A stretch of DNA of 64,000 nucleotides from Sphingomonas alpina (GCF_014490665.1 NZ_CP061038.1:124001-188000); one strand, 5' to 3'. Positions 1-9,409 are shown, counted from the stretch's first letter. Program-made: numbers and translations. Notes: generated from the sequence alone by a model not told the origin.

Positions 1-819
1 CTGGCGCCTTTGATCTGCGGCACGCTCGGCGAAGTCTATGGCTGGCATTATGGTTTCGGCGCGGCCGGGATCGGCATGCTGCTCGGCCTGATCATCTATG
101 TGAAGGGGCAGCGCTACCTTCCGCCCGAAGCGCCGCGCGTGCCGACCCAGGATCTGCCGGCGACGCGCTGGGCCGAGCACAAGCGTACTTTTCTGGTGCT
201 GCTCGCCATCGCCTTGTCGGTGACCGTGTTCCGTGGCGCCTATGAACAGGTCGGCAATACCGTTTCGCTCTGGGCCGATACCGGTGTCGATCGATCTCTG
301 GGCAGTGTCTCGATCCCGATGACCTGGTTCCAGTCGCTCAACCCGTTGATGGTGATGCTGATGACCCCACCCTTGCTCGCTTATTGGCGCCGCCGTGCCG
401 ATGCCGGGCGCGACACCGCGCCAGCGCGGCGCATGGCGCTCGGCGCGATGATCGTTGCGGGCGCCTATCTGCTGCTCGCGCTGGTCGAATGGAGCGGCGG
501 CGGCGCGCGCGCAGACTGGCTGTGGTTCGTGCTGTTCTTCGCGATCTTCACGCTTGGCGAATTGTTCATCCTGCCGACCGGGCTCGGACTGTTCGCACGG
601 CTTGCCCCGCCACGGCTCGGTGCGACCACCGTTGCGGCCTGGTATCTTGCGATCTTCAGCGGGAGCCTGTCCGCTGGCCTGGTCGGCATGTTGTGGAGCC
701 GAACCGGTCACGCTTCCTTCTTCGCCTTGCTCGCGGCGATTGCGGTCGCTGCGGCGGTGCTGTTGCGGCTGCTCGATCAGCCGGTGCGCAGTGTCGATCC
801 GACATGGACAGGCAAATAA
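1..819 (+). CDS. POT/PTR-family peptide:H+ symporter, C-terminal part (5' truncated by window edge)
   Basis: Inner-membrane proton-coupled di/tripeptide importer of the major facilitator superfamily. The frame is open from base 1, so the N-terminal half lies outside the window; the visible 272 codons hold about seven hydrophobic helices. The opening segment (GEVYGWHYGFGAAGIGM) is the helix-5 region typical of POT proteins, where a Trp-x-x-GF motif leads into the AGIGM helix, and the GELFILPTGLGL stretch matches the late POT helix with conserved E, P and G. The stop is followed by 68 bp and then a dipeptidase gene, so import of short peptides and their hydrolysis are probably linked. I am confident of the family and less so of the substrate. 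Confidence 0.85.
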   Translation: MAPLICGTLGEVYGWHYGFGAAGIGMLLGLIIYVKGQRYLPPEAPRVPTQDLPATRWAEHKRTFLVLLAIALSVTVFRGAYEQVGNTVSLWADTGVDRSLGSVSIPMTWFQSLNPLMVMLMTPPLLAYWRRRADAGRDTAPARRMALGAMIVAGAYLLLALVEWSGGGARADWLWFVLFFAIFTLGELFILPTGLGLFARLAPPRLGATTVAAWYLAIFSGSLSAGLVGMLWSRTGHASFFALLAAIAVAAAVLLRLLDQPVRSVDPTWTGK

Positions 820-821
820 CG

Positions 822-853
822 TTGACAATTCTCTGATCAGGACAATAGTGTCC
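822..853 (+). promoter_or_regulatory. Possible promoter with small dyad before the M19 gene
   Basis: TTGACA lies at 822-827 just after the transporter stop, and a small inverted repeat GGACA-ATAG-TGTCC lies at 840-853. A -10 element at 17-18 bp spacing would be ATAGTG or TAGTGT, which is weak, so this may be a regulated promoter or only chance. A good ribosome site (GAAGAGGGG) follows before the ATG at 888. Confidence 0.3.
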
Positions 854-887
854 CAGATCGGATAAATATAATGAAGAGGGGATCCGA

Positions 888-2045
888 ATGACCGACCTGC
901 CCACGCCAAATCGTCGCACGGTTTTGCGCAGCGCGATCACTGGCGCGGTCGCGGGGACCGCGCTCGGCTTCCCGATGATCAATGCCGGCAGCTTTGCCGC
1001 CGCACCGGGCTCGGCGAAACGCTATTCGAAGCGCACGCTCGACATCATCGAAAAGACTCTGGTCGTAGACATGCTGGCGGTGCCCAAGATCGATTTCGCG
1101 CCCGACGTCTTTTCGCGCCCGCTGACCGCGCAGCAGGTCGCCGATTTCCGCAGTTGCGGTATCACCGGTTTCCATAATGCCATCGGGATCGGCGGTCCGC
1201 AGGCACGCGAGGAAGCGCTGACCTTCCTCGCCTCGTGGCAGGGGTTCGCCGGGCGCAACAGCGATCTCTTCTCGCTGGTCGGCAGTATCAAGGATCTCGA
1301 GCGCGCCAAGAAGGAGCGCAAGATCGGCATGATCATGGGCCTCCAGAATGCCGAGCAATTCGGCGCGCCGGAGGATGTACTGCTCTTCTACCGCCTGGGG
1401 CTGCGCTGCGCTCAGCTCACCTACAACACGCAGAATTTGATCGGATCGGGCAGCACCGACCGGGTCGATGGCGGGATCAGCGATTTTGGCGAAGCGATCA
1501 TCACGGCGATGAACTCGGCCGGCATGCTGGTCGATGTCTCGCACAGCGGCGACCGCACCACGCTCGACGCGATCAAATTGTCGAAGCAGCCGATCGCGAT
1601 CACCCATTCGAACTGCCGCGCCTTGTGCAATCACCCGCGCGCCAAGACCGACGAAGCGATCCTCGCGCTCGGCAAGACCGATGGCGTGATGGGGATCAGC
1701 GGCGTGCGCATGTTCGTCAAGGCAACGGATCCGACGACGCTGTCCGACATGGTCGACCATATCGACCATGTCGTGAAGCTGATCGGCATCGATCATGTCG
1801 GCATCGGGTCGGACGCCGATCTCAACGGCTATGACGACATGCCGCCGGATCAATATGCCGCGCTCAAGGCGAGCTACAAGGCAAGCTACGCCTTTCGCGA
1901 GAAGATCGACATCGAAGGGTTCGACCACCCGATGAAGATGTTCGACCTGACCGAGGAGCTGATCCGGCGCGGCTGGTCCGACGCCAATATCGCGCAGCTG
2001 CTGGGTGGCAATTTCCACCGGCTGCTCGGCGCGGTGTGGAAATAA
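888..2045 (+). CDS. M19 (renal dipeptidase-like) protein with Tat signal and degenerate metal site
   Basis: 385-residue member of the membrane dipeptidase family M19, a TIM-barrel zinc hydrolase that normally cleaves dipeptides, including those with a D-residue at the second position. An NRRTVLRS twin-arginine motif at residues 8-15 and a hydrophobic stretch suggest Tat export. The two beta-site histidines are visible (H219 in VDVSHS, H240 in ITHSN) and so is GSD at 308-309. The N-terminal HxD, however, is missing: the family's DGHND becomes DMLAV, so His is L63 and Asp is V65, and the bridging Glu is Q153. The paralogue at 8150-9409 keeps all of these. This copy may use one metal, have another activity, or be inactive. 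The start is supported by GAAGAGGGG. It precedes a TonB receptor by 46 bp. Confidence 0.85.
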   Translation: MTDLPTPNRRTVLRSAITGAVAGTALGFPMINAGSFAAAPGSAKRYSKRTLDIIEKTLVVDMLAVPKIDFAPDVFSRPLTAQQVADFRSCGITGFHNAIGIGGPQAREEALTFLASWQGFAGRNSDLFSLVGSIKDLERAKKERKIGMIMGLQNAEQFGAPEDVLLFYRLGLRCAQLTYNTQNLIGSGSTDRVDGGISDFGEAIITAMNSAGMLVDVSHSGDRTTLDAIKLSKQPIAITHSNCRALCNHPRAKTDEAILALGKTDGVMGISGVRMFVKATDPTTLSDMVDHIDHVVKLIGIDHVGIGSDADLNGYDDMPPDQYAALKASYKASYAFREKIDIEGFDHPMKMFDLTEELIRRGWSDANIAQLLGGNFHRLLGAVWK

Positions 2046-2091
2046 CAAAGGCCGCAAAGACGGTCCGAACGTCATCAAGGGGGAGAAGGTC

Positions 2092-4389
2092 ATGACCAAC
2101 ATAAGAAAGATGCTCGGTGCCACCACCGCGCTTTCGCTTTTCCTGATCGCGGCGCCGGCAATCGCGCAACAGGGGCCGGCAACCGGGGATACGACCAGGG
2201 AGCCGGACAATGACGACATCATCGTCACGGCGCAGAAGCGCGAACAGACATTGTTCGAAATCCCCCAGTCGATCTCGGTGCTCGGCGGCGACACGCTCGA
2301 TCGGCAAAAGGCGACCAGCTTCGTCGACTATGCTGCGCTCGTTCCCGGTCTCACCATCCAGCAAAGCAATCCCGGCGAAGCGCGCGTCGTCCTGCGCGGC
2401 ATCAACACCGGATCGGTCGGCTCGACCGTCGGTATCTATGTCGACGAAACGCCGTTCGGGTCGAGTTCGAGCCTTGGCAATGCCGCAGTCTTGGCGGGCG
2501 ATTTCGACACGTTCGATCTGGCACGGGTCGAGGTGCTGCGCGGCCCGCAGGGGACGCTTTACGGCGCCAATTCGCTCGGCGGCGTGCTCAAGTTCGTGAC
2601 CAATGCACCCAAGCTCGACACTTTCGAGGTGCGCGGCCAGGCCGGCGTCGAGACGATCGATGATGGCGGTACCGGCTATCTCGGCAATGCGGTGATCAAT
2701 GTGCCGCTGGGCAAGACGCTCGCGCTGCGCGCCAGTGGTTTCTATCGCAAGAATGCCGGCTTTATCGACGCGACCGGCCGTGCCGGTGAGAACATCAACG
2801 ATTCCGAGGCTTATGGCGGTCGTGCCTCGCTGCTGTTCCAGCCAGTCGATGAATTGTCAGTGCGCCTGACCGCGGTCGCGCAGAACATCCGCGCCAACTC
2901 GCCCTCATCGTTCGACGCCGATCCGCTGACCTCGAGGCCGCTGACGGTCGGCCGGATGACGCGGGCGGAATCCTATCCTGACAGCAGCAAGGTCGATTAC
3001 CGGCTCTATAACGGTACGCTGAATTATGATTTCGGCGTTGCCAACCTGACCTCGGTGACCAGCTACGGCATTCTCGACCAGCGCCGGGTGATCGACAATA
3101 CGGTCGTCCTGGGGGACACGGTCAGCGGCGTCTATGCGGCGTTTGCCAATGTCACCACGCCGCTCGGCATCGTCCTGCAAGCGGATATCAAGCAGAAGAA
3201 ATTCACCCAGGAGCTGCGTCTCGCTTCAGCGGATTCCGACAGTTTCGAATGGCTGATCGGCGGCTATTACACGCGAGAGACTGTCAATCTGTTCCAGCGC
3301 TACGCTCCATTTGTGCTGGGCAGCAAGGCTTTCATCGATCCTAAACTGACGGTCGGCGGGACCGATTTCCGTGAATTCCTCACTGCGTCACTCGACTCGG
3401 TCTACAAGGAATATGCGGCGTTCGGCAGCGCGACCTGGCACGTCTCGTCCCGTTTCGACATCACTGCCGGCGGACGCTACAGCCATAATGACCAGCGCTC
3501 GGTGCAGATCCAGGATGGCGCGTACCTCCCGCTGGTCGGCATTCCGTTCATTCCGTTTATCTCGAGTGGCAAGTCCAAGGAGAATGTCTTTACCTGGTCG
3601 GTCTCGCCGCGCTTCGAACTGAATGATCATGCGTCGATCTATGCCCGTGTCGCCAAGGGGTATCGCCCCGGCGGCCCGAACGTCGTACCGCCGGGCTCCG
3701 GTCCTGATTTTCCGGTCACTTTCAAGGCCGACACGCTGATCAGCTATGAAGCCGGCATCCGGGCCGAGACAGCGGATCGCACTTTCGGGATTGATGCGTC
3801 GGTCTATTATCTCGACTGGAAGGACATATTGGTGTTCGGCGCCTTCGACAGCGCAGTCGGGCAGATTGGCGCGAACGACAATGGCAAGAAGGCGCGCAGT
3901 TACGGCGCCGAGGTGACGGCGACGATCCGCCCGACCGCCGGGTTCACCGTGGTGCTCAACACCGCCTATAACGACGCCAACCTGACCGACGATACGCCGG
4001 CGGTGACCGGCGGTTTCGATGGCGACCGGCTGCCCTTCTCGCCGAAATGGAACGCGAATCTCAGCGCCGATTACGAATGGAGGTTGTCGGGAAGCGCCAG
4101 GGCGTTCGTCGGCGGCAACATCCGGTTGATCGGCGACCAAGCCGCCGATTTCGACACGGGCTATCGTGCTGCGTTCGGGCGCCGGCTGCAGCTCGACGGT
4201 TACCAGACCGTCGATTTGCGCGCGGGCGTCGATTTCGGCTCATTCACCGTCACCGCCTATGCCAAGAATCTCACCAATGAGCGCGGTTTCAACAATCTTG
4301 CGGGCTTTGGCACGCGGCCCGGCACGGCGGTGGCAGCATCGCCGATCCGGCCGCGTACGGTCGGCGCTACGCTCGGCTTCTCCTTCTGA
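2092..4389 (+). CDS. TonB-dependent outer-membrane receptor
   Basis: 765-residue TonB-dependent receptor. I chose the ATG at 2092 because GGGGGAGAAGG sits directly before it and it yields a clean signal peptide ending near APAIAQQ; the frame is open further upstream but overlaps the dipeptidase. After the signal comes the TonB box DDIIVTAQ, then the plug domain (QSISVLGGDTL, LRGINTG, VEVLRGPQGTLYGANSLGG), followed by a 22-strand-type barrel ending in the characteristic terminal GFSF phenylalanine. The plug is of the general (non-siderophore) type found throughout sphingomonads. Its place between two dipeptidase genes and a D-amino-acid enzyme suggests uptake of peptides or peptidoglycan fragments; this is inference, because receptor substrates cannot be read from sequence. 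Confidence 0.92.
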   Translation: MTNIRKMLGATTALSLFLIAAPAIAQQGPATGDTTREPDNDDIIVTAQKREQTLFEIPQSISVLGGDTLDRQKATSFVDYAALVPGLTIQQSNPGEARVVLRGINTGSVGSTVGIYVDETPFGSSSSLGNAAVLAGDFDTFDLARVEVLRGPQGTLYGANSLGGVLKFVTNAPKLDTFEVRGQAGVETIDDGGTGYLGNAVINVPLGKTLALRASGFYRKNAGFIDATGRAGENINDSEAYGGRASLLFQPVDELSVRLTAVAQNIRANSPSSFDADPLTSRPLTVGRMTRAESYPDSSKVDYRLYNGTLNYDFGVANLTSVTSYGILDQRRVIDNTVVLGDTVSGVYAAFANVTTPLGIVLQADIKQKKFTQELRLASADSDSFEWLIGGYYTRETVNLFQRYAPFVLGSKAFIDPKLTVGGTDFREFLTASLDSVYKEYAAFGSATWHVSSRFDITAGGRYSHNDQRSVQIQDGAYLPLVGIPFIPFISSGKSKENVFTWSVSPRFELNDHASIYARVAKGYRPGGPNVVPPGSGPDFPVTFKADTLISYEAGIRAETADRTFGIDASVYYLDWKDILVFGAFDSAVGQIGANDNGKKARSYGAEVTATIRPTAGFTVVLNTAYNDANLTDDTPAVTGGFDGDRLPFSPKWNANLSADYEWRLSGSARAFVGGNIRLIGDQAADFDTGYRAAFGRRLQLDGYQTVDLRAGVDFGSFTVTAYAKNLTNERGFNNLAGFGTRPGTAVAASPIRPRTVGATLGFSF

Positions 4390-4450
4390 TCGGCGGTACC
4401 ATGTCACATTCAAGCGCACTGCGCGAACCCCGCGAGCGTGCGTCGGGGGC

Positions 4451-5452
4451 TTGCCAAAGTCCTATCTCCTGTTCCTCGGGGACACGACCATAACCGGCTA
4501 TGCCAAGACCGCTTTCGGCCTGCGCGACTGGGCGGGTGATGCCTGTGTCGGCGAATATGCGCTCGCCGGCGCGACCGTCTCGACCGGCCTGCCGCGCCTC
4601 TCCCCGGCCGAGGCGCGGCTGCGCGGCGCGCGCGCGATGATCATCGGTGTCGCCAATGCCGGCGGAGTGATCCCGGACAGCTGGGTCGCCGGTCTGATCG
4701 AAGCGCTAGAGGCCGGACTGGACCTGGTCAGCGGGATGCATATGAAGCTTGGCGACATGCCGGTTCTACGCAATGCCGCTGAACGCCTTGGGCGTGAATT
4801 GATCGACGTGCGTACGCCGCCGGCGGGCATCCGTGTCGGTACGGGGGCGAAACGCGGTGGCAAAAGGCTGTTGACCGTCGGTACCGATTGCGCACTGGGC
4901 AAGAAATACACTGCGCTGGCCATTGCGCGCGCCTTTCGGGCACGCGGCGTCAATGCTGATTTCCGCGCCACCGGCCAGACCGGGATCATGATAGCCGGCG
5001 GCGGCATCCCGATGGATGCGGTGGTGTCGGATTTCCTCGCCGGCGCGGCCGAACTGCTCAGCCCCGATGCACCGGCCGATCACTGGGACGTGATCGAGGG
5101 GCAGGGTTCGCTGTTCCACCCGGCCTATGCCGCGGTGACACTCGGCTTGCTGCACGGCAGCCAGCCCGATCTGTTCGTCGTTTGCCATGAGCCCGGCCGT
5201 ACCGCGATGCTAGGTCATCCGGGCTTTACCCTGCCGTCGATCGAGACGGTGATTGCCGAGACGGTGGCGCTTGGCCGCCTGACCAACCCGGCGATCCGCT
5301 GCGCCGGGGTGAGCCTCAACACCGGCGCGCTCGGTACCGAGACCGCCGCGGCTCTGATCGCGGCCGAATCCGATAGGCTCGGTCTGCCGGTCGCCGATCC
5401 GATCCGCGGGGGCGCCGCGTTCGAGCGCCTTATCGACGCCTGCCTCGCATGA
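4451..5452 (+). CDS. dgcN: DUF1611 family protein, DgcN-like D-glutamate N-acetyltransferase
   Basis: 333-residue DUF1611 protein. The family member DgcN has been described as D-glutamate N-acetyltransferase in a D-Glu catabolic route with the deacetylase DgcA, and other DUF1611 genes sit beside dipeptide epimerases. A Rossmann-like N-terminal part starts YLLFLGDT and includes AKTAFGLRDW; the P-loop-like VGTDCALGKKYTAL is near residue 140, and the C-terminal part holds EGQGSLFHP. No ATG is available in frame after the receptor, so I chose TTG 4451, three residues before the conserved YLLFLG, with GGGG just upstream. The stop overlaps the next ATG (ATGA), so expression is coupled to the transporter. 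No DgcA/epimerase gene is visible; the partner may lie elsewhere. Confidence 0.78.
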   Translation: MPKSYLLFLGDTTITGYAKTAFGLRDWAGDACVGEYALAGATVSTGLPRLSPAEARLRGARAMIIGVANAGGVIPDSWVAGLIEALEAGLDLVSGMHMKLGDMPVLRNAAERLGRELIDVRTPPAGIRVGTGAKRGGKRLLTVGTDCALGKKYTALAIARAFRARGVNADFRATGQTGIMIAGGGIPMDAVVSDFLAGAAELLSPDAPADHWDVIEGQGSLFHPAYAAVTLGLLHGSQPDLFVVCHEPGRTAMLGHPGFTLPSIETVIAETVALGRLTNPAIRCAGVSLNTGALGTETAAALIAAESDRLGLPVADPIRGGAAFERLIDACLA

Positions 5453-6579
5453 GCCAGGTTGCACCCAGGACGGGATCGAGCTGGTTCCAGCGGTTCCTGC
5501 TGCCCGGTTTCGCTTTCAAGGCGGTGATCATCGGCGGCGGTTACGCGACGGGCCGCGAGCTTGCAGAGTTTTTTCTGCCCAGCGGTCCATGGGGCGGCCT
5601 TGCCGGTATGGTGCTGGCGATGCTGGTGTGGAGCGTGGTCGCCGCGACCACGTTCCTGTTCGCGCGGCGCACCGGCGCGCGCGATTACAGCAGCTTCTTC
5701 GAAGCCCTGCTCGGTCGCGGCTGGGTGGTGTTCGAACTGGGTTATTTCCTGTTTCTGGTGCTGATCCTCGCCGTGTTCGGCGCAGCAGCGGGCGCGATCG
5801 GCCATGCCGCGCTGGGACTGCCGCCGATCGCCGGCACGCTGGCGCTGATGGCGGGCATCGCGATCTTTGCCGGCTACGGCAACACGGCGGTCGAGCAGCT
5901 GTTCAAATATGTCTCGTTCCTGCTTTACGGCGTCTATGCGCTGTTCCTGGTCCTGGCGCTGGCCGGGTTCGGCGACCGCATCGCCACCGGTTTCGCCATC
6001 CCGGCGGTGTCCGACGGCTGGGCGCTCGGCGGGCTGACCTATGCCGGCTACAACATCATTGGCGCGGTGGTGATCCTGCCGGTGCTGCGGCACATGACCA
6101 GCGACCGCGACGCAGTGGTCGCGGGACTCGTCGCCGGGCCATTGGCGATGATCCCGGCGATCATCTTCTTCGTGTGCATGATCGCCTTTTATCCGCAGAT
6201 TGGTGCCGAAGTGTTGCCGTCGGATTATCTGCTGACTCAGCTTGGCAATCCGGTGTTCCATCTGCTGTTCCAGCTGATGATCTTCTCCGCCCTGCTCGAA
6301 AGCGGTACCGGCGCGGTCCATGCCGTAAACGAGCGCATCGCCAAGGCCTGGCGCGTCCGGCGCGGTACGGCGCTCGGCAATGGCGGGCGGCTCGTGATTG
6401 CGATCGCGCTGCTTGTCCTGTGCATGCTGGTCGCCGACCGGTTCGGGCTCGTGACCCTGATCGCCAAGGGCTACCGCGCGCTCGCCTATGTGTTCCTCGC
6501 CGTCTATGTCCTGCCGCTGATGACGCTTGGCGTCTTCCGACTGTGGCGTGGCGGCAACCCAGCCCCGGAGGCCCAATGA
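5449..6579 (+). CDS. YkvI-like polytopic membrane protein, putative amino-acid/peptide transporter
   Basis: 376-residue inner-membrane protein with roughly ten hydrophobic helices. The first helix reads FKAVIIGGGYATGRELAEFF, the signature start of YkvI-type proteins, distant members of the APC/LeuT transporter fold in which the broken first helix (GGGYATG) lines the substrate site. No YkvI homologue has a firmly known substrate. The start overlaps the DUF1611 stop and the end overlaps the following hydrolase start, both as ATGA, placing it inside a four-gene coupled unit. Context suggests it imports the amino acid or acyl-amino acid handled by that unit. Confidence 0.75.
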   Translation: MSQVAPRTGSSWFQRFLLPGFAFKAVIIGGGYATGRELAEFFLPSGPWGGLAGMVLAMLVWSVVAATTFLFARRTGARDYSSFFEALLGRGWVVFELGYFLFLVLILAVFGAAAGAIGHAALGLPPIAGTLALMAGIAIFAGYGNTAVEQLFKYVSFLLYGVYALFLVLALAGFGDRIATGFAIPAVSDGWALGGLTYAGYNIIGAVVILPVLRHMTSDRDAVVAGLVAGPLAMIPAIIFFVCMIAFYPQIGAEVLPSDYLLTQLGNPVFHLLFQLMIFSALLESGTGAVHAVNERIAKAWRVRRGTALGNGGRLVIAIALLVLCMLVADRFGLVTLIAKGYRALAYVFLAVYVLPLMTLGVFRLWRGGNPAPEAQ

Positions 6580-8153
6580 ACCGTTTCGCACTTGCTCTGG
6601 CGCTGACGTCAACTCAGCTCGCCACGCCGCTCTGGGCAGCGCCGCCCAAGGGTTTCGAGACACGCGTCGAAACGCTGCGCAAGACGGTCGGCGTGCCCGG
6701 CATGGCGATCGCCATTGTCGAGAATGGCAAGACCGTGCTCGCGCGCGGCTGGGGCGAGAAGAAGCTCGGGTCGAACGATCCGGTGACGCCGAACACGATC
6801 TTCCCGACTGGATCGACCGGCAAGGCCTTCACGGTCGCGGCGCTCGCCACCCTGGTCGATGCCGGCAAGATCGGCTGGGACGACAAGGTGATCGACCGCC
6901 TGCCCGGCTTCCAGATGTATGATTCCTGGGTCACGCGCGAGATGACGATCCGCGACCTGCTGGTCCATCGCAGCGGGCTCGGGCTGGGCGCGGGCGATCT
7001 GCTGTTCGTGCCGCGCAGCAATCTGTCGCGCGCCGAGGCGGTGAAGCGGTTGCGCCATATCAAGCCGGCGACCAGTTTCCGCGACGGCTTCGCCTATGAC
7101 AATGTCCTCTACATGGTCGCCGGCCAGCTGATCGAGTCGGTGTCGGGCCAGACCTGGGAGAAATATGTCGTCGAGCATGTGCTGAAGCCGGCGGGCATGA
7201 CCGTGTCGACCAGCGACGATGACAGCTTCTTCGCCACCGCCGATCGCGCCCAGCCGCATGCGCGGATGAGCAGCGGATTGCGCGGCGCCGGCGAGCAGGA
7301 AGTGCTCAACGAACGCGACGGCCTGGCGCGCAACGCCGCGCCGGCGGGCGGGCTCGCGGTCAGTCCGACCGACATGGCGAAATGGCTCGCGATCCAGCTC
7401 GCGCACGGCAAGCTGCCGGGTGGCGGGCAATTGTACAGCGAAGCGCAGGCGAAGGAGATGTGGAATCCGGTCACGCTGCAGCCGATCGCGGTACGGCCCG
7501 ACTATCTGAAACCGACCGAGGCCAAGTTCCACAGCTATGCGCTCGGCTGGGACATACAGGATTATCGCGGCGCGAAGATCGTCTCGCACGGCGGCGCGGT
7601 GTTCGGGTTCCAGACCATGGTGGTGTTGCTGCCCGAAAAGAATGTCGGCTTTGCGATCGAGATCAACAGCGAGGACGGCGAATTGCTCCAGGGCCTGATG
7701 TACGAGCTGCTCGATCATTATCTCGGCGCACCGGCGGCGGACTGGCCGGCGAAATATTCGACCTACAAGAAGAGCCGTGTCGCCAAGGGGCTTGAGATGT
7801 TCAAGGCCAGCGCGGCCACGCCGGCCAAGGTCGGCCCCTCGCTCGCCCTGACGCGCTACACCGGCATTTTCGCCGATCCCTGGTACGGCAATATCGAGGT
7901 CGCGGAGGGCAAGGGCGGCTTGACGATCGATTTCAAATCGACCCCGCGAATGGGCGGGCGGCTCGACCATTGGCAATATGATACGTTCGTCACGCGTTTT
8001 GACGACAAGACAATCGAACCGGCCTATGTCACTTTCGGTCTCGATGCCGAAGGTAAAGTGGAGCGTGTCACGATGAAGCCGGTCTCTCCGATTGCGGATT
8101 TCAGTTACGACTATCAGGATCTTCTCTTCGCACCGGTGGCTGCCGCGAAATGA
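6576..8153 (+). CDS. Serine hydrolase of the beta-lactamase/D-aminopeptidase (S12) family, secreted
   Basis: 525-residue S12-type serine hydrolase related to class C beta-lactamases, esterases and D-aminopeptidases. A signal peptide ends near LWAAP. The catalytic motifs are intact: S80-x-x-K83 in PTGSTGKAF, Y174-x-N176 in FAYDNVLY, and HGG in VSHGGAVFGF replacing KTG. After the catalytic domain (to about residue 395) there is a C-terminal lipocalin-like extension of the DUF3471 sort. The start overlaps the transporter stop and the end overlaps the M19 gene, both by ATGA. In this setting a D-aminopeptidase or D-amino-acid amidase role on peptidoglycan-type peptides is plausible; a simple esterase cannot be excluded. 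Confidence 0.82.
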   Translation: MNRFALALALTSTQLATPLWAAPPKGFETRVETLRKTVGVPGMAIAIVENGKTVLARGWGEKKLGSNDPVTPNTIFPTGSTGKAFTVAALATLVDAGKIGWDDKVIDRLPGFQMYDSWVTREMTIRDLLVHRSGLGLGAGDLLFVPRSNLSRAEAVKRLRHIKPATSFRDGFAYDNVLYMVAGQLIESVSGQTWEKYVVEHVLKPAGMTVSTSDDDSFFATADRAQPHARMSSGLRGAGEQEVLNERDGLARNAAPAGGLAVSPTDMAKWLAIQLAHGKLPGGGQLYSEAQAKEMWNPVTLQPIAVRPDYLKPTEAKFHSYALGWDIQDYRGAKIVSHGGAVFGFQTMVVLLPEKNVGFAIEINSEDGELLQGLMYELLDHYLGAPAADWPAKYSTYKKSRVAKGLEMFKASAATPAKVGPSLALTRYTGIFADPWYGNIEVAEGKGGLTIDFKSTPRMGGRLDHWQYDTFVTRFDDKTIEPAYVTFGLDAEGKVERVTMKPVSPIADFSYDYQDLLFAPVAAAK

Positions 8154-9409
8154 GCCGGATCATGAAGGCCACGGGCCTGTTCGCATCGGTCGCGCTGCTG
8201 GCGTTCACCGTTCCCGCTCATGCGCAGGATGAGGAGGCGCGGGTAGCGCGCGTGCTCAAGGCGACGCCGATCATCGACGGTCATAACGACTGGCCGGAGA
8301 CGCTGCGCGAGCGCGAAGGCGAGGGGCGTTGGACGATCGATCTGCGCCGCGGGCTCGACCGCAAGCCCCAGCCATACAACACCGATATCGAACGGCTGCG
8401 CAAGGGTATGGTCGGCGGCCAGTTCTGGTCGGTCTATGTCTCGGCCAATCTGCCCGGGCCGGAGCAGGTCAAGGAGACGCTCGAGCAGATCGACTTTGTT
8501 CACCAGCTTGCCGCGCGCTATCCGGAGACCTTCGCGCTCGCCCGAACCGCGGACGACGTGCGGCGCATCCAGCGCAGTGGCCGCATCGCCTCGATGATCG
8601 GGGTCGAGGGCGGCGGCCAGATCGACGGCAGCCTGTCGGTGCTGCGTACGTATCATGACCTGGGTGCTGGCTATCTGACGCTGACCCATTCGCTGACCAT
8701 CGACTGGGCGGACTCGGCGACCGACGATCCCAAACATGACGGCCTGACCGCGTTCGGCGAAGAGGTGGTGCGCGAGCTGAATCGGCTCGGGATGCTGGTC
8801 GATCTGAGCCATGTGAGCGAAGCGACGATGCGCGATGCGCTGCGCGTGTCGAAGGCACCGGTGATCTATTCGCATTCGGGCGCGCGGGCGCTCGACGATC
8901 ATCCGCGCAACGTGTCGGACGATGTGCTCAAGCTGGTCGCGGCGAATGGCGGCGTAGTGATGGTCAATTATGCGCCGAGCTATGTCTCCGATGCCTATCG
9001 GCGCTGGTCAGCGGATCGCGGGGCTGAGCGGACGCGGCTCAATGCACCACCCTTTGGCGGTCTCTATATCGGCCAGCCGGACAAGGCGAAGTCGGCGCTC
9101 GCTCAATGGGAGAAGGATCATCCTGCTCCGCGCGTGACGCTGGCGCAGGTGGCCGATCATATCGAGCATATCGCCAAGGTCGCCGGGCCGGACCATGTCG
9201 GTATCGGGTCGGATTTCGACGGTACCGGCAACGAATTGCCCGACGGGCTGGGCGATGTCGCGACCTATCCGCAGCTGATGGCCGAGCTGATGCGGCGCGG
9301 CTGGAGCGATGCGAATATCGCCAAGCTGGCGGGCGGCAACATCCTGCGCGTGATGGAGGCGGCGGAGAAGGTCGCGGCGGCACCCGGATCCACCAGGACG
9401 CGGAAGTAG
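8150..9409 (+). CDS. M19 membrane dipeptidase, secreted, complete active site
   Basis: 419-residue zinc dipeptidase of family M19. A signal peptide ends near VPAHAQDE, so it acts in the periplasm. The full ligand set is present: H45 and D47 in IIDGHNDWPE, bridging E153 in GVEGGGQ, the histidine of VDLSHVSE, the histidine of YSHSGARAL, and the Asp of GIGSDFDG. It is the last gene of the DUF1611-transporter-S12 hydrolase operon and starts within the preceding stop (ATGA); a second ATG four codons in is an alternative start. M19 enzymes commonly accept a D-residue at the C-terminal side, which fits a neighbour acting on D-glutamate. It differs from the degenerate paralogue at 888-2045 mainly by having the N-terminal HxD. 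Confidence 0.93.
   Translation: MSRIMKATGLFASVALLAFTVPAHAQDEEARVARVLKATPIIDGHNDWPETLREREGEGRWTIDLRRGLDRKPQPYNTDIERLRKGMVGGQFWSVYVSANLPGPEQVKETLEQIDFVHQLAARYPETFALARTADDVRRIQRSGRIASMIGVEGGGQIDGSLSVLRTYHDLGAGYLTLTHSLTIDWADSATDDPKHDGLTAFGEEVVRELNRLGMLVDLSHVSEATMRDALRVSKAPVIYSHSGARALDDHPRNVSDDVLKLVAANGGVVMVNYAPSYVSDAYRRWSADRGAERTRLNAPPFGGLYIGQPDKAKSALAQWEKDHPAPRVTLAQVADHIEHIAKVAGPDHVGIGSDFDGTGNELPDGLGDVATYPQLMAELMRRGWSDANIAKLAGGNILRVMEAAEKVAAAPGSTRTRK

Noticed and set aside
5589..6575. Extended N-terminus for the S12 hydrolase
   Set aside because: That region encodes the YkvI-like membrane protein in another frame; the ATG at 6576 is followed by a clear signal peptide.
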